21,858 nucleotides of DNA, taken from positions 1 to 21,858 of the forward strand of contig JBBIKU010000018.1 of assembly GCA_037445245.1 (NCBI GenBank), in the 5' to 3' direction. The position numbers and the translations under genes are program-made. Of this stretch, positions 6,711 to 15,384 are shown in pieces. The notes below the pieces were generated by a model that saw only the letters and a list, made by a program, of their open reading frames with translations, made no database searches and was not told the DNA's origin. Position 1 is the stretch's first letter; each line of letters opens with the position of its first letter. The stretch is from JBBIKU01 sp037445245 (GTDB lineage: Bacteria; Chloroflexota; Anaerolineae; Anaerolineales; Anaerolineaceae).

Positions 6711-7825
6711 CCTGCGCTCCTGTAGCTTCGTTCGATTCGATCCACTTCCGCCTTTCGTTCCAGCGTCAGTTCCACCAGCCGGTTGACCAGTTCGGGGTAG
6801 GCAATCCCGCTGGCTTCCCACAGTTTGGGATACATGCTGATCTTGGTGAAACCGGGGATGGTATTGATCTCACTCAAATAAATTTCCTCGGTTTCCTTGT
6901 CCATTAAAAAGTCCACTCGCGCCATTCCGGCGCAGTCAACTGCCAGATACGCCCGTACCGCCAGTTCCTGAAAGCGGGCGACCTGCTTGGGTTGCAACGG
7001 CGCCGGAATCAATAACTCGGTGCGTTCGTCGACGTATTTGGCGGTGTAGCTGTAAAACGCTTCCACCGGTCGGATCTCGCCAGGGATGGACGCCTGAGGG
7101 TCGTCATTGCCCAGCACGCTGAGTTCGATTTCGCGGGCGTTGACGCCGCGCTCGATCAGCACCCGGCGGTCATAACGGGCAGCGTCCACCAAGCCCGCTT
7201 TGAGATCGGCGCGGTTGAAGCACTTGTGCACCCCCACCGATGAGCCGAGATTGACCGGCTTCACGAACACCGGATAGGGTGCCATGGCTTCTGTCTGCCG
7301 GATGGCTGGCTCGATATCGGCGGTGATCTGTTTGCTCAGCACCGTAATGGATTCCACCACCGGCAGGTTATGGCTGCGCATCACGTCTTTGAAGAGCGCC
7401 TTGTCCATTCCCACCGCGGACCCCAGCACGCCGGCGCCGACATACGCCAGCCCGCATATTTCGAACAATCCCTGGATGGTGCCATCTTCGCCGAAGCTGC
7501 CATGCAGCACCGGAAAAATCACATCCAGCGCAGCGAAGGGTTGCAGGTTTTTGCTGCTGGTCTCCTGGTGGAGGGCGTAGAGGGTGTTATCGGCGGGATC
7601 GGGCAGCAGGGTAACCGGAAGAAGACCGGCAGTATTTCTGGCGGCGAAGGCTTCCAGCACATTTTCGCCGCTCAGCCAGCGCCCATCCTCGGTGATCCCA
7701 ATCTGGGTTACCTCGTATTGGTCCGGCGACAGGACGCTCAAGATCGAACGCGCCGACATGAGCGATACGGCGTGCTCGCCGGAACGTCCTCCAAAGATGA
7801 CAGCGATGCGGATCTTGTCTTTCAT
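6707..7825 (-). CDS. ddl: D-alanine--D-alanine ligase
   Basis: A 372-residue ATP-grasp enzyme that joins two D-Ala to make the dipeptide added by MurF. Motifs: FGGRSGEHAVS (11-21), HGSFGEDGTIQG (108-119), the glycine-rich ATP loop KPVNLGSSVGV (189-199), FYSYTAKY (257-264) in the omega-loop region, and EINTIPGFTKISMYP with the Mg2+-binding Glu/Asn. The tyrosine in the FY-x-Y-x-AKY motif is typical of true D-Ala-D-Ala ligases rather than D-Ala-D-Lac (VanA-type) enzymes, so the wall should be vancomycin-sensitive by this criterion (inference). ATG start with an AGGAG-like site upstream. Its TGA stop overlaps the ftsQ start, and murB ends 37 nt upstream. Confidence 0.96.
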   Translation of the reverse strand: MKDKIRIAVIFGGRSGEHAVSLMSARSILSVLSPDQYEVTQIGITEDGRWLSGENVLEAFAARNTAGLLPVTLLPDPADNTLYALHQETSSKNLQPFAALDVIFPVLHGSFGEDGTIQGLFEICGLAYVGAGVLGSAVGMDKALFKDVMRSHNLPVVESITVLSKQITADIEPAIRQTEAMAPYPVFVKPVNLGSSVGVHKCFNRADLKAGLVDAARYDRRVLIERGVNAREIELSVLGNDDPQASIPGEIRPVEAFYSYTAKYVDERTELLIPAPLQPKQVARFQELAVRAYLAVDCAGMARVDFLMDKETEEIYLSEINTIPGFTKISMYPKLWEASGIAYPELVNRLVELTLERKAEVDRIERSYRSAG

Positions 7826-7862
7826 GATTTTTGCCTGCTCCTCGTCCTTTCAGCCGGGCGAT

Positions 7863-8807
7863 TTAATCCTCGGGTTGCCATTCTCCCAAAGTCTCGACTT
7901 CCAATTCAAGCGGAACACCGAATTTTTGCTGTACCTTATCCTGCGTCAGTCGAATCAACTTCCAAATATCTGCGGCAGTGGCGCCACCGATGTTGATGAA
8001 AAAGTTTGCATGTTTGGCGCTGATCTCCACCCCGCCGATGCGGGTGCCTTTCAGCTCGGCGGCTTCGATCAATCGTCCCGCGTAATCGCCGGGGGGGTTT
8101 TTGAACATCGATCCCAGGCTGGCGCCCGCCGGTTGTGTTTCCCGCCGGCGGGTGTTGAAGGCGCTCATGCGCGCCTTTACTGCTTCAGGGGTGCTGAGGC
8201 TCAATCTCATCTGTGCCGTCAGTACCACCACCTTTCCCGGTTTGCCTTTAAGAATGCTGCTACGATAACCGTAACCGAACTGTTCGCTTGACCAGCGGGT
8301 TTTGCCTGATTCCCGGTGCAAGATTTCTGCCACAATCAGGCTGCCCTGCATATTGCCGTCGTGGGCGCCGGCGTTATTGACCACTGCCCCGCCCACCGTG
8401 CCAGGGATGGTAGCTGCCCATTCCATGCCGCTCAATCCCCGCAGCGCCACCTGACGGGCAACCCCGCTCAGATTGGCGCCCGATTCTGCCCACACGCTGG
8501 GCGGATCGGTGTGGGTGTTGACTCGAACCGCATGAGCGCGGTTGATGATCACCACGCCGCGGATACCGGCGTCGCTGATCAAAACATTAGAACCGCTGCC
8601 CAGCACCGTCATCGGGATTTCCATCTCCCACAAGCGGCAGCATGCGCTTTCAAGTTCCCGGCTGTCGTTGACGATCAGCAGGGCATCGGCGATGCCACCG
8701 ACACGAGCGGTAGTGTAATTAGCCATGCACACGTTTTCCTGCAAATGGCTGCCGAAATACTGGCGCAATGCTTCCAGCGGAAGGGGGATCCTGTTTGCAG
8801 TGTTCAT
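7863..8807 (-). CDS. murB: UDP-N-acetylenolpyruvoylglucosamine reductase
   Basis: A 314-residue FAD enzyme that reduces UDP-GlcNAc-enolpyruvate to UDP-MurNAc with NADPH, the second committed step of peptidoglycan synthesis. Seen: FAD-binding VLGSGSNVLISDAG (68-81), GMEWAATIPGTVGGAVVNNAG (about 127-147), the YGYRSS motif (179-184), and GSMFKNP (232-238) whose Ser233 matches the catalytic proton donor. The compact YGYRSS form resembles the type II MurBs lacking the extra loop of the E. coli enzyme. The ATG overlaps the murC TGA (ATGA), implying coupled translation. A standard member with no visible defect. Confidence 0.96.
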   Translation of the reverse strand: MNTANRIPLPLEALRQYFGSHLQENVCMANYTTARVGGIADALLIVNDSRELESACCRLWEMEIPMTVLGSGSNVLISDAGIRGVVIINRAHAVRVNTHTDPPSVWAESGANLSGVARQVALRGLSGMEWAATIPGTVGGAVVNNAGAHDGNMQGSLIVAEILHRESGKTRWSSEQFGYGYRSSILKGKPGKVVVLTAQMRLSLSTPEAVKARMSAFNTRRRETQPAGASLGSMFKNPPGDYAGRLIEAAELKGTRIGGVEISAKHANFFINIGGATAADIWKLIRLTQDKVQQKFGVPLELEVETLGEWQPED

Positions 8808-10207
8808 GGGCGTCTTTTCTCCCCGTCGGTTTGCTTTTCGAGTCCTTGCAGCACTTCGCCGCCGATGCGGTCGGCATCGCCGGCAGAAAGCACCAGCACC
8901 ATGTCGCCGGGTTGCACGTGCTGCAAGAGATACTGGCTGGTTTCTGCCAGGGTGGGGGTGAAACGGACGGCGGGGTGAGTCATCCGTTCAACCACCTGGC
9001 TGGCTGAAAATGCGCCGGGTTTTTCTCGAGCGGCGTAGACTTCGGTGACCAACACGCGGTCGGCGTCGTCAAAGGCAGCGCAGAAAGCCTCGATCAGGGC
9101 TTGGGTGCGCGAGAAGGTGTGCGGCTGCCAGACGGCCCAGATGCGCCGCCCGGCGTAGCGGGAACGGGCAGCGGACAGGGTGGCTTTGATCTCGGTGGGG
9201 TGGTGAGCGTAGTCATCGATGATCGTCACCCCATTCGCTTCGCCGCGCAGTTCAAAGCGCCTGCCCGTGCCGCTGAAAGACGCCAGAGCTTCAGCGACTT
9301 TGTCTAGAGGCATACGCAACTGGTGCGTTAGCGCGATCACTGCCAGGGCATTGCTCAGGTTGTGGCGGCCGGGCAACTGGAGGCGGATCGTGGTCAGAAA
9401 GGCCGGTTTGCTTTTGGGGTGATGGTGAATGATTTTGCACTGAGTCGCGCTGGCGAAATTTTGACCGCCAGTGACAATTGGGCGGTAATCTGCCTGGCTT
9501 TCCAAGCCATAGGTGGTGGCTCGGCAACCCGCTGGCAGTGCTGCCAACATTGCAGCGGCGCCGGGATCGTCCAGGCACGCCAATAAAGTGCCACCCGGCT
9601 TCAACTGGCTGACAAAACGGGTGAACGCCTGGCGATACGCTTCGGCGGAGGGGTAACAATCGGGATGATCGTGTTCGACGTTGGTGACAATCATCCAATC
9701 TGGTTTCAGCCCGATGAACATGTGGTCGTACTCATCGGCTTCGATCACGAGCCAATCACCCTTACCGGCGTGGGCGTTGTTGCCTAAATTTTTTGAAATT
9801 CCACCAATGATATAGGAAGGGTCCATGCTCAGTTGGCTCAACACCCAGGCGATCATGGCGGTGGTGGTGGTTTTACCGTGGGTACCGGCAACAGCGATGA
9901 CGGTTTTGTCGCGGGTCAAAGTATCCAGGAATTCGGCACGCTTGAGGACGGGCGTCCCAGCGGCACGCGCCGCCCGCACCTCGATGTTGTCGTCCGTGAT
10001 GGCGGAGGAGCGGATCACCAGATCTACGCCTGCCACATTTTGCGCCATGTGTCCTTCGCTCACACGTAAGCCGGCGTTCGCCAGCTCAATTGCCGCCGGG
10101 CTGAGAATCTGGTCGGAGCCGCTGACGATGTAGCCGCTCTCCGCCAGGAGGCGGGCAATCGCAGACAGTCCACTGCCGCCGATGCCGATGAAATGTACCC
10201 GTTTCAT
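8804..10207 (-). CDS. murC: UDP-N-acetylmuramate--L-alanine ligase
   Basis: A 467-residue Mur ligase that adds L-Ala to UDP-MurNAc, the first amino acid of the stem peptide. Motifs: N-terminal Rossmann HFIGIGGSGLSA (5-16), the P-loop GTHGKTTTT (108-116), EADEYDHMF in the central domain, and DDYAHHPTEIKATL in the C-terminal domain, all typical of MurC. The ATG is chosen because MurC homology begins exactly there (MKRVHFIGIGG) and it overlaps the stop of the CvpA-like gene as ATGA. The open frame runs on upstream, but that part is the CvpA-like gene read in the wrong frame. murB follows with a 4-nt overlap. Confidence 0.96.
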   Translation of the reverse strand: MKRVHFIGIGGSGLSAIARLLAESGYIVSGSDQILSPAAIELANAGLRVSEGHMAQNVAGVDLVIRSSAITDDNIEVRAARAAGTPVLKRAEFLDTLTRDKTVIAVAGTHGKTTTTAMIAWVLSQLSMDPSYIIGGISKNLGNNAHAGKGDWLVIEADEYDHMFIGLKPDWMIVTNVEHDHPDCYPSAEAYRQAFTRFVSQLKPGGTLLACLDDPGAAAMLAALPAGCRATTYGLESQADYRPIVTGGQNFASATQCKIIHHHPKSKPAFLTTIRLQLPGRHNLSNALAVIALTHQLRMPLDKVAEALASFSGTGRRFELRGEANGVTIIDDYAHHPTEIKATLSAARSRYAGRRIWAVWQPHTFSRTQALIEAFCAAFDDADRVLVTEVYAAREKPGAFSASQVVERMTHPAVRFTPTLAETSQYLLQHVQPGDMVLVLSAGDADRIGGEVLQGLEKQTDGEKRRP

Positions 10208-10743
10208 ATGAACACCACCAGCATGAAGACAAATGCAATTGCCACGGCGAAGTAGATAGTCGGCGAATTGAGCCAGGTGGGCGGCAGGGTAGCCAGTAAC
10301 TGCTCGACGCTGGCGGCGATTTCGGATCCTGGTGGGGCAGGTAGGATAAAGGGGAAGGGGTGGTTGGCTTGGTCGAGGTAGTACCACAGCGTGCCAAACA
10401 CCAAATAACCGTTGATCGCTCCCAGGAAGACGCCCAGAAGCGAATCCTGAAAGCGCTCGCGGACGAAGCGCTGAGTGGCAGCGATTTTGGGAATGTTCGG
10501 TCCCTGGTAACCGAAGAAAACCAAAGCGATGGTGATCGCCGCCCGCACCCAAAAATAGGTCGCTCCCTGCATCAGAACCGGGTTGTCCCGGATGAAGGGG
10601 ACGAAGCGTTCAAGCACGGAAATAATGAATAAAGCCAGAATGACCGAGAAAGTGACCAGCAATTCTTTTGCCCAGCCGCGGGTCAAACCGATGACGGCGA
10701 ACAAAATCACAAAGATCCAGAAGAGAACATTCAAACCGACCAT
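10204..10743 (-). CDS. CvpA-family-like integral membrane protein
   Basis: A 179-residue, strongly hydrophobic protein with about four membrane segments (roughly 4-20, 28-43, 66-79 and 161-179, with a further hydrophobic stretch at 102-120). The N-terminus (MVGLNVLFWIFVILFAVIGL then TRGWAKELL) resembles the CvpA/colicin V production family, where a first helix is followed by a conserved arginine-glycine turn; CvpA members have been linked to envelope homeostasis. That assignment is by pattern only. It starts with ATG after GGAGGGC, overlaps the end of murG by 13 nt, and its TGA overlaps the murC ATG, so it is firmly part of the operon. Its position among lipid II genes suggests an envelope role; a specific function cannot be stated. 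Confidence 0.6.
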   Translation of the reverse strand: MVGLNVLFWIFVILFAVIGLTRGWAKELLVTFSVILALFIISVLERFVPFIRDNPVLMQGATYFWVRAAITIALVFFGYQGPNIPKIAATQRFVRERFQDSLLGVFLGAINGYLVFGTLWYYLDQANHPFPFILPAPPGSEIAASVEQLLATLPPTWLNSPTIYFAVAIAFVFMLVVFI

Positions 10744-11852
10744 GCCCGCCCTCCGCTCACTCTTGTATTCTTTTGTGTCAGTTGGCGTAAATGAGCGGCG
10801 ATCGCCTCAGCGGCGTTCGGCTGTGCCAGGTTTTGCAAGGCGCGGCGCATGGCTTTCAGACGGGTTTCATCGTTGATCAATCCCTGGGCGAGGCTGAAAA
10901 GATGATCGGGGAGGCGGTTGTCATCCAGGATCACGGCTGCACCGTGGCGCACCAAGTATTCGGCGTTGACGCGCTGGTAGTGCCAGGCGTGCGGGTAGGG
11001 CACCAGAATGGCGGGCAACCCAAAAAATGGCAATTCACCCAGAACCGAGGCGCCCGCCCGCGAGACCGCCAGATCGGCGCTCGCTAGGGCAGCCCCCATG
11101 TCTTCGTGCAGGTAAGCATAGGGGTGATAGCGGCTGGCGAGATGCTGCGGTAGGGATGCCTGAGCCGCCTGGGCTTCGCTCCAAGAAAGCTGCCCGCTGA
11201 TATGAACGACCTGGAAATTTTGCAGGAATTGGGACAGGTCGGCGAACAAAGCGCGGTTGATCGAGCGTGCCCCCTGGCTACCCCCGAACACCAGCAGCAC
11301 CGGCAGTTGCGGATCGAGGCGGAGATGCGCACGCGCCTTGCGACGATCCCAGCCGCGCAGGTCGGGACGGATGGGATAGCCGGTCACGACCACCTCGGTA
11401 CGACGGAAAAAGTAGGCGCGCGACTCCTCGGCTGTGACGGCAATGCGATCTGAAAAACGCGCCGCGAACCGGAGCGCCAGTCCCGGTTCAATATCGGGGA
11501 CGTAGAGCAGGGTCGGCACATGTCGTCCGGCGAGCGCCACCGGGATTGCCACGTATCCGCCGGTGAAAAATAGAATGTCCGGTTGAAATTGTTTGAGGAT
11601 TCTGGCAGCGCTGCGGGTGCCGTGCCCCAATCGCCACAGATTCTGGGGCAGGGCACGCAAACCCACCCCGTGCACGCCGGCGGCGGGGATGGGCGCAAAG
11701 GGGATGCCGGCGCGTTCTAAGAGACCAGCTTCCATACCACCCTCGTGTCCAACCCAAAGGAGGGAACGCGTTTCATCGCCGAGCGCCTGAACGACGGCTA
11801 GCGCCGGATACACTCCGCCGCCGGTCCCGCCGGCGCAGATCAATAACCGCAC
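10731..11852 (-). CDS. murG: UDP-GlcNAc:lipid I N-acetylglucosaminyltransferase
   Basis: A 373-residue GT-B glycosyltransferase that converts lipid I to lipid II at the inner face of the membrane. Seen: N-terminal glycine loop CAGGTGGGVYPALAV (6-20), second loop GGSQGARSINRAL, and the UDP-GlcNAc site SRAGASVLGELPFFGLPAIL with VPYPHAWHYQRVNAEYL. The usual GGTGGH has Gly in place of His at residue 13. The start is GTG at 11852, chosen because it has a strong GGGAGG site (11860-11865, 7-nt spacing) and because family similarity begins there. This start lies 80 nt inside ftsW. The gene ends 13 nt inside the CvpA-like gene. Confidence 0.95.
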   Translation of the reverse strand: MRLLICAGGTGGGVYPALAVVQALGDETRSLLWVGHEGGMEAGLLERAGIPFAPIPAAGVHGVGLRALPQNLWRLGHGTRSAARILKQFQPDILFFTGGYVAIPVALAGRHVPTLLYVPDIEPGLALRFAARFSDRIAVTAEESRAYFFRRTEVVVTGYPIRPDLRGWDRRKARAHLRLDPQLPVLLVFGGSQGARSINRALFADLSQFLQNFQVVHISGQLSWSEAQAAQASLPQHLASRYHPYAYLHEDMGAALASADLAVSRAGASVLGELPFFGLPAILVPYPHAWHYQRVNAEYLVRHGAAVILDDNRLPDHLFSLAQGLINDETRLKAMRRALQNLAQPNAAEAIAAHLRQLTQKNTRVSGGRAWSV

Positions 11853-13023
11853 TGAACGTCCTCCCTTCTTGAGTTTGTGAAACTGCCGCTGAGGCGCGTG
11901 AAACACCCATGATGATGCCGATCGATGTCAGCGTAGCGACCATGCTGGAACCACCGGCGCTCATTAGCGGCAGGGCGTTACCAGCGAATGGGATCAGATT
12001 GACCATGACGCCGATATTGATCATCGCCTCCAGAGCGATCCAGATAATCAGACCGCCTGCCAGCAGTTTGCCTAAAAGGTCCGGGGCGCGGTGGGCGATT
12101 GCCAGTCCACGCCATAACAAGAGGAGATAAAGACCAATCAACACCAGCCCGCCCAGCATGCCGGTTTCCTCGACGACCACGGCGAAAATGCTGTCGGTCC
12201 AAGGCACCGGCAGACCGGTGAATTTGGTGACACCTTTGCCGATGCCAACCCCGAATATGCCGCCGCGCACGACTGCCTCCATCGAGCGCTTGACGTGATA
12301 AGAGGCATCCAGGGGTTCCGTTAGTCCTCTGGTGTATTCCCCTAAACGCGTGCGTCCGGTGTCACTGACCGTGACCAGTAGCCACCCGAACAGGCTGATG
12401 ACGACCACAACCAGAATGATCTGGCGCAGTTCGCCGCCCGCCAGGAAGAAGAGGATACCTCCCAGGATTACGATGGTGGCGGCGGCGCTGAGATCCGGCT
12501 GGAGCAGGATCAAACCGCTGGTAATCCCCAGGATGACCAGCAATGGCACCAGCCCCAGGGAAATGTCGTTGATCTGTTCGCGCTTGGAATACAGCCAAAC
12601 CGAGAGGTAGATGACGGTTGCCATCTTTGCCAGCTCGGAAGGCTGAACCGAACCGCCCAAGAAGGTCCGGCTGGGTGCGATGGGGTTGTCACTGACGACC
12701 AGCACGAGAATGAGTAAGAACAGCGTGACTGCCATGATCGGCAGAACCCAGCGTTTGAAACGGTGGTAGTTAATGAATGTGGCAGCCACCGCAAAGATCG
12801 CACCGAGGACAACCCACACTAGCTGACGACCGAGAATATAGCCGGCGCTTTCACCGCTGCGTAATACGTAGTTCCAGCTTGCCGAGTAGACCATCAGCAA
12901 ACCGAAAATGACCAGACAGATCGTCGCCAGCAGCATCGGCACGTCGAACCAGAGCTGCAATGGACGCGGCTTCTTTGCCTCGCTGCTAACCGGGCGCGTG
13001 TTCACGAAAGTTCTTGCACCCAT
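11773..13023 (-). CDS. ftsW: septal peptidoglycan polymerase FtsW (SEDS family)
   Basis: A polytopic SEDS glycosyltransferase of about 416 residues that polymerises lipid II at the septum with the class B PBP FtsI. About ten hydrophobic segments; signatures LLMVYSASW near the first helix, PSELAK, LLQPDLS, GLPVPWTDSIFAVVVEETG with the conserved Asp of the catalytic loop, and NALPLMSAGGSS near the end. The C-terminus continues into a basic tail (LRRRDRRRSVSGASRRSGAR) encoded in the region shared with murG. The start is uncertain: ATG at 13023 is preceded by GAGGAG about 12 nt upstream; GTG at 13035 is too close to that site, and GTG at 13005 overlaps the murD stop (GTGA). All choices keep the functional domain. 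Confidence 0.93.
   Translation of the reverse strand: MGARTFVNTRPVSSEAKKPRPLQLWFDVPMLLATICLVIFGLLMVYSASWNYVLRSGESAGYILGRQLVWVVLGAIFAVAATFINYHRFKRWVLPIMAVTLFLLILVLVVSDNPIAPSRTFLGGSVQPSELAKMATVIYLSVWLYSKREQINDISLGLVPLLVILGITSGLILLQPDLSAAATIVILGGILFFLAGGELRQIILVVVVISLFGWLLVTVSDTGRTRLGEYTRGLTEPLDASYHVKRSMEAVVRGGIFGVGIGKGVTKFTGLPVPWTDSIFAVVVEETGMLGGLVLIGLYLLLLWRGLAIAHRAPDLLGKLLAGGLIIWIALEAMINIGVMVNLIPFAGNALPLMSAGGSSMVATLTSIGIIMGVSRASAAVSQTQEGRTFSAVIDLRRRDRRRSVSGASRRSGARR
11860..11865 (-). promoter_or_regulatory. Shine-Dalgarno site fixing the murG GTG start
   Basis: GGGAGG on the minus strand, 7 nt before GTG at 11852. It lies inside the 3' end of ftsW and supports an overlap of the two genes rather than a shorter murG. 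Confidence 0.75.
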
Positions 13024-14390
13024 TGGCGAAACCACTCTCCTCGTTCTTCAAAATCGCGAAACTCATCGTAGCTGGTGCCGCCCGGGGAAAGCAGCACCAC
13101 ATCGCCCTCGGTGGCGATTTCTGCCGCGGCGTCCACCGCTTGCTTAAGCCCGCGACAACGCTGCAGGGTATAAGGGCGGCTGCCGTGGTTCGGGGCTGCA
13201 AGCGCGCGGGTAATTTTCTCGGCAGCCTCACCGAACACGACCACGTGATCGACGCGTTGATGAATCAATTCTGCCAGGCTTTCCCAGGGCAGATCTTTGT
13301 CGCGCCCACCCAGCAACAACACCAGCGGCTGCTCAAAGGAACGGATTGCCGCCAGGGTGCGTTCCGGGGCGGTGGCGATCGAGTCGTTGTACCAGTCGGC
13401 TCCCTTCCAGCGCCGCACGAATTCCAGGCGGTGGGGGACGCCGGTGAAGCCTTCAATTGCCGGGGCGATCGCTTCGAGCGGTATTCAGGCGGCGAAGGCA
13501 ATGGTGCAAGCCGCCAGCACATTCAGGCGGTTGTGTTCGCCGCGCAAGCGGATCTTGGCATCAGCAGGCAGCAGGGGATGCTCAACACCGTCCGCTTGAA
13601 GGCAGATCATACCTTCGCGGAGATAGCTCCCTGTTTGTTGCTTCGGCGGCTGTTCAAGACCAAAGGTCATCAACCGACCGCGCACCCTGTCTGCCAGTTT
13701 TCGGGCGCATGGGTCATCATTGCCCAAGACGGCGATATCGTCTGCCGTTTGGTGTGCCAGAATGTTGGCTTTGGCAGCAAGATAGGCTTCGAAGCTGCCA
13801 TGGCGGTCGAGATGGTTGGGGGTGACGTTCAGCACGGCGGCAATGGGGGGTGAATGGCGCATCAGCTCGAGTTGGAAACTGGAAAGTTCAAGGACGACCA
13901 GGTCGTCACGGCTGATGTCCTCCAACCGGTCGACCAGGGGGACGCCAATGTTTCCGCCCACCCACACCCGGCGCGGAGCGGGAATGCCGGTTTCTGCGAT
14001 CCTGCCCACCAGGGCAGTGGTGGTGGTCTTGCCGGATGAGCCGGTGATGCCGATCACCGGGCAGGTGACCGCTTCCATGAAGATTTGCGAATCATTGGAA
14101 AGTGGCAATCCACGACGGCGAGCGCTTTCGATCAGCGGCAGGGTCAGCGGGGCGCCGCCCGACACGCAGACCAGATCGGTGTCATCGAGTAGTGAGAGCG
14201 GGTGTTCGCCGAGAACCCATCTCACTGGCATTCCAGCCAGGGCTTGTCGGGCAGGCTGCATCTGTTCTTCCGGTTTTTGATCGTTAAGAGTTACCTGCGC
14301 GCCCTGATGCACCAGATAACGCGCCAGAGCCAGCCCTTGCCGGGCTGCGCCCACGATCAGAACCCGATTTCCACTCCATGATTGTGTCAT
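13002..14390 (-). pseudogene. murD: murD, UDP-MurNAc-L-Ala:D-Glu ligase, one in-frame TGA
   Basis: The family enzyme adds D-Glu to UDP-MurNAc-L-Ala. A single continuous frame of 462 codons plus stop matches MurD throughout: RVLIVGAARQG (9-19), P-loop GITGSSGKTTTT (114-125), ELSSFQLE, NHLDRHGSFEAYLAAKANI, GEHNRLNVLAA, then YNDSIATAPERT, LGGRDKDLPWESLAE and LSPGGTSYDEF in the C-terminal domain. Codon 302 (13485-13487) is TGA, without any frameshift or other damage. Related MurDs usually have Gly there, so one GGA-to-TGA change would explain it. The upstream fragment (301 aa) lacks the C-terminal domain and should be inactive alone. No good start or Shine-Dalgarno lies just after the stop. The ATG is 1 nt after the mraY stop. 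It may be a sequencing error, a recent mutation or readthrough. Confidence 0.85.
13485..13487 (-). other. premature in-frame TGA codon within murD
   Basis: On the minus strand the frame reads ...ACTIAFAA-TGA-IPLEAIAPAIEG... The protein on both sides is a normal MurD segment at the junction of the central and C-terminal domains. The next codon is ATA, not a usual start. Confidence 0.9.
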
Positions 14391-14391
14391 T

Positions 14392-15384
14392 TCACACCAA
14401 AGCCAGCGCAATTCCCAACATTGCAAACAATAGCCCGACCAGCCAGAAGCGCTGCACCACCTGCGTTTCGCTCCAGCCCATCAGTTCAAAGTGATGGTGG
14501 AGCGGCGCCATGCGGAACAGGCGTTTCCCGCCGGTTGCCTTGAAATAAGCCACCTGTATAATTACGCTCAACGCCTCGCTGACCGGGATAATGGCGATGA
14601 TCGGTAGCAGCAGCCACTGCCCGGTCATCAGGGTGACGACTCCCAGGGTGGCGCCCAGCGAGAGGGAGCCGGTATCACCCATGAACAATTCGGCGGGGTG
14701 AACGTTGAACCACAAAAAGCCAAACAAAGCGCCCACCAGCGTAAAGCAAAATCGCCCCAGGTAGACCTGTCCGATGAGCAGCGCAATCGCGCCGTAGCCG
14801 GCAAAGGCGGTGGCGGCGATCAAACCAGCCAAGCCATCCAGACCGTCCGTCAGGTTAACGGCGTTGGAAGCGCCAACGATGATGAAAATCGCAATTGGGA
14901 TATAAAAGACGCCTAGCGAGAAGGGTTCGGCGAAACCGGGCCAGTACATCTCCGGTGCGATGAACACGTAGCGCAGGGCGAAGGCGATCCCGCCTGCCAG
15001 TGCAACCTGGATGAAAAATTTTGTGCGCCCTGGCATACCCACACCGCGGCGGGGACCGCGGATGCCCTCCCAGTCATCGAGGGCGCCGAGGACACCGTAA
15101 ATGAGCATGACAATCAGGGGGAGCATCACCGATTGTTCCAAGCCGGGCAAGCCAAGGAAAGAGGCGGCGTTCATCATGATGGTGAGCAATGCCACCGGCA
15201 GGATGAACATCACCCCGCCCATGGTGGGCGTTCCCATTTTTGTGACGTGGTGGTCAGGACCCTCAACACGGATCAGCTTGCCCACCTTTAAGTATTGCAA
15301 TAATCGAACAAGTGGACCGCCCCAAATTACCGTCATCATAAAGCCGAGGGTGCTCAGCGCCAGCGTCAGAGAGGTTTCTTTCAT
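14392..15384 (-). CDS. mraY: phospho-MurNAc-pentapeptide transferase MraY
   Basis: A 330-residue polytopic membrane enzyme that transfers phospho-MurNAc-pentapeptide to undecaprenyl phosphate, making lipid I. Signatures: HHVTKMGTPTMGG (45-57), the catalytic DDWEGI (103-108, equivalent to the DD-x-x-K region), NLTDGLDGLAG (177-187), GDTGSLSLGA and the histidine motif MAPLHHHFE near the C-terminus. Length and about ten hydrophobic helices fit the family. Its ATG overlaps the murF TGA (ATGA), and murD starts 1 nt after its stop. The enzyme works directly before MurG in the lipid cycle and shares the transcript with it. Confidence 0.97.
   Translation of the reverse strand: MKETSLTLALSTLGFMMTVIWGGPLVRLLQYLKVGKLIRVEGPDHHVTKMGTPTMGGVMFILPVALLTIMMNAASFLGLPGLEQSVMLPLIVMLIYGVLGALDDWEGIRGPRRGVGMPGRTKFFIQVALAGGIAFALRYVFIAPEMYWPGFAEPFSLGVFYIPIAIFIIVGASNAVNLTDGLDGLAGLIAATAFAGYGAIALLIGQVYLGRFCFTLVGALFGFLWFNVHPAELFMGDTGSLSLGATLGVVTLMTGQWLLLPIIAIIPVSEALSVIIQVAYFKATGGKRLFRMAPLHHHFELMGWSETQVVQRFWLVGLLFAMLGIALALV

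Noticed and set aside
6711..6821. 37-codon N-terminal extension of FtsQ
   Set aside because: It lies within ddl in another frame, while the ATGA junction with AGGAG gives a clear start.
10208..10552. Extended N-terminus of MurC (115 codons)
   Set aside because: It is the CvpA-like gene in a shifted frame; MurC similarity starts exactly at the ATGA junction.
13485..13487. murD TGA as selenocysteine or as code-25 glycine
   Set aside because: No SECIS-like stem of normal form follows, MurD has no redox Cys/Sec here, and TGA ends many neighbouring genes, so genome-wide reassignment is not supported.
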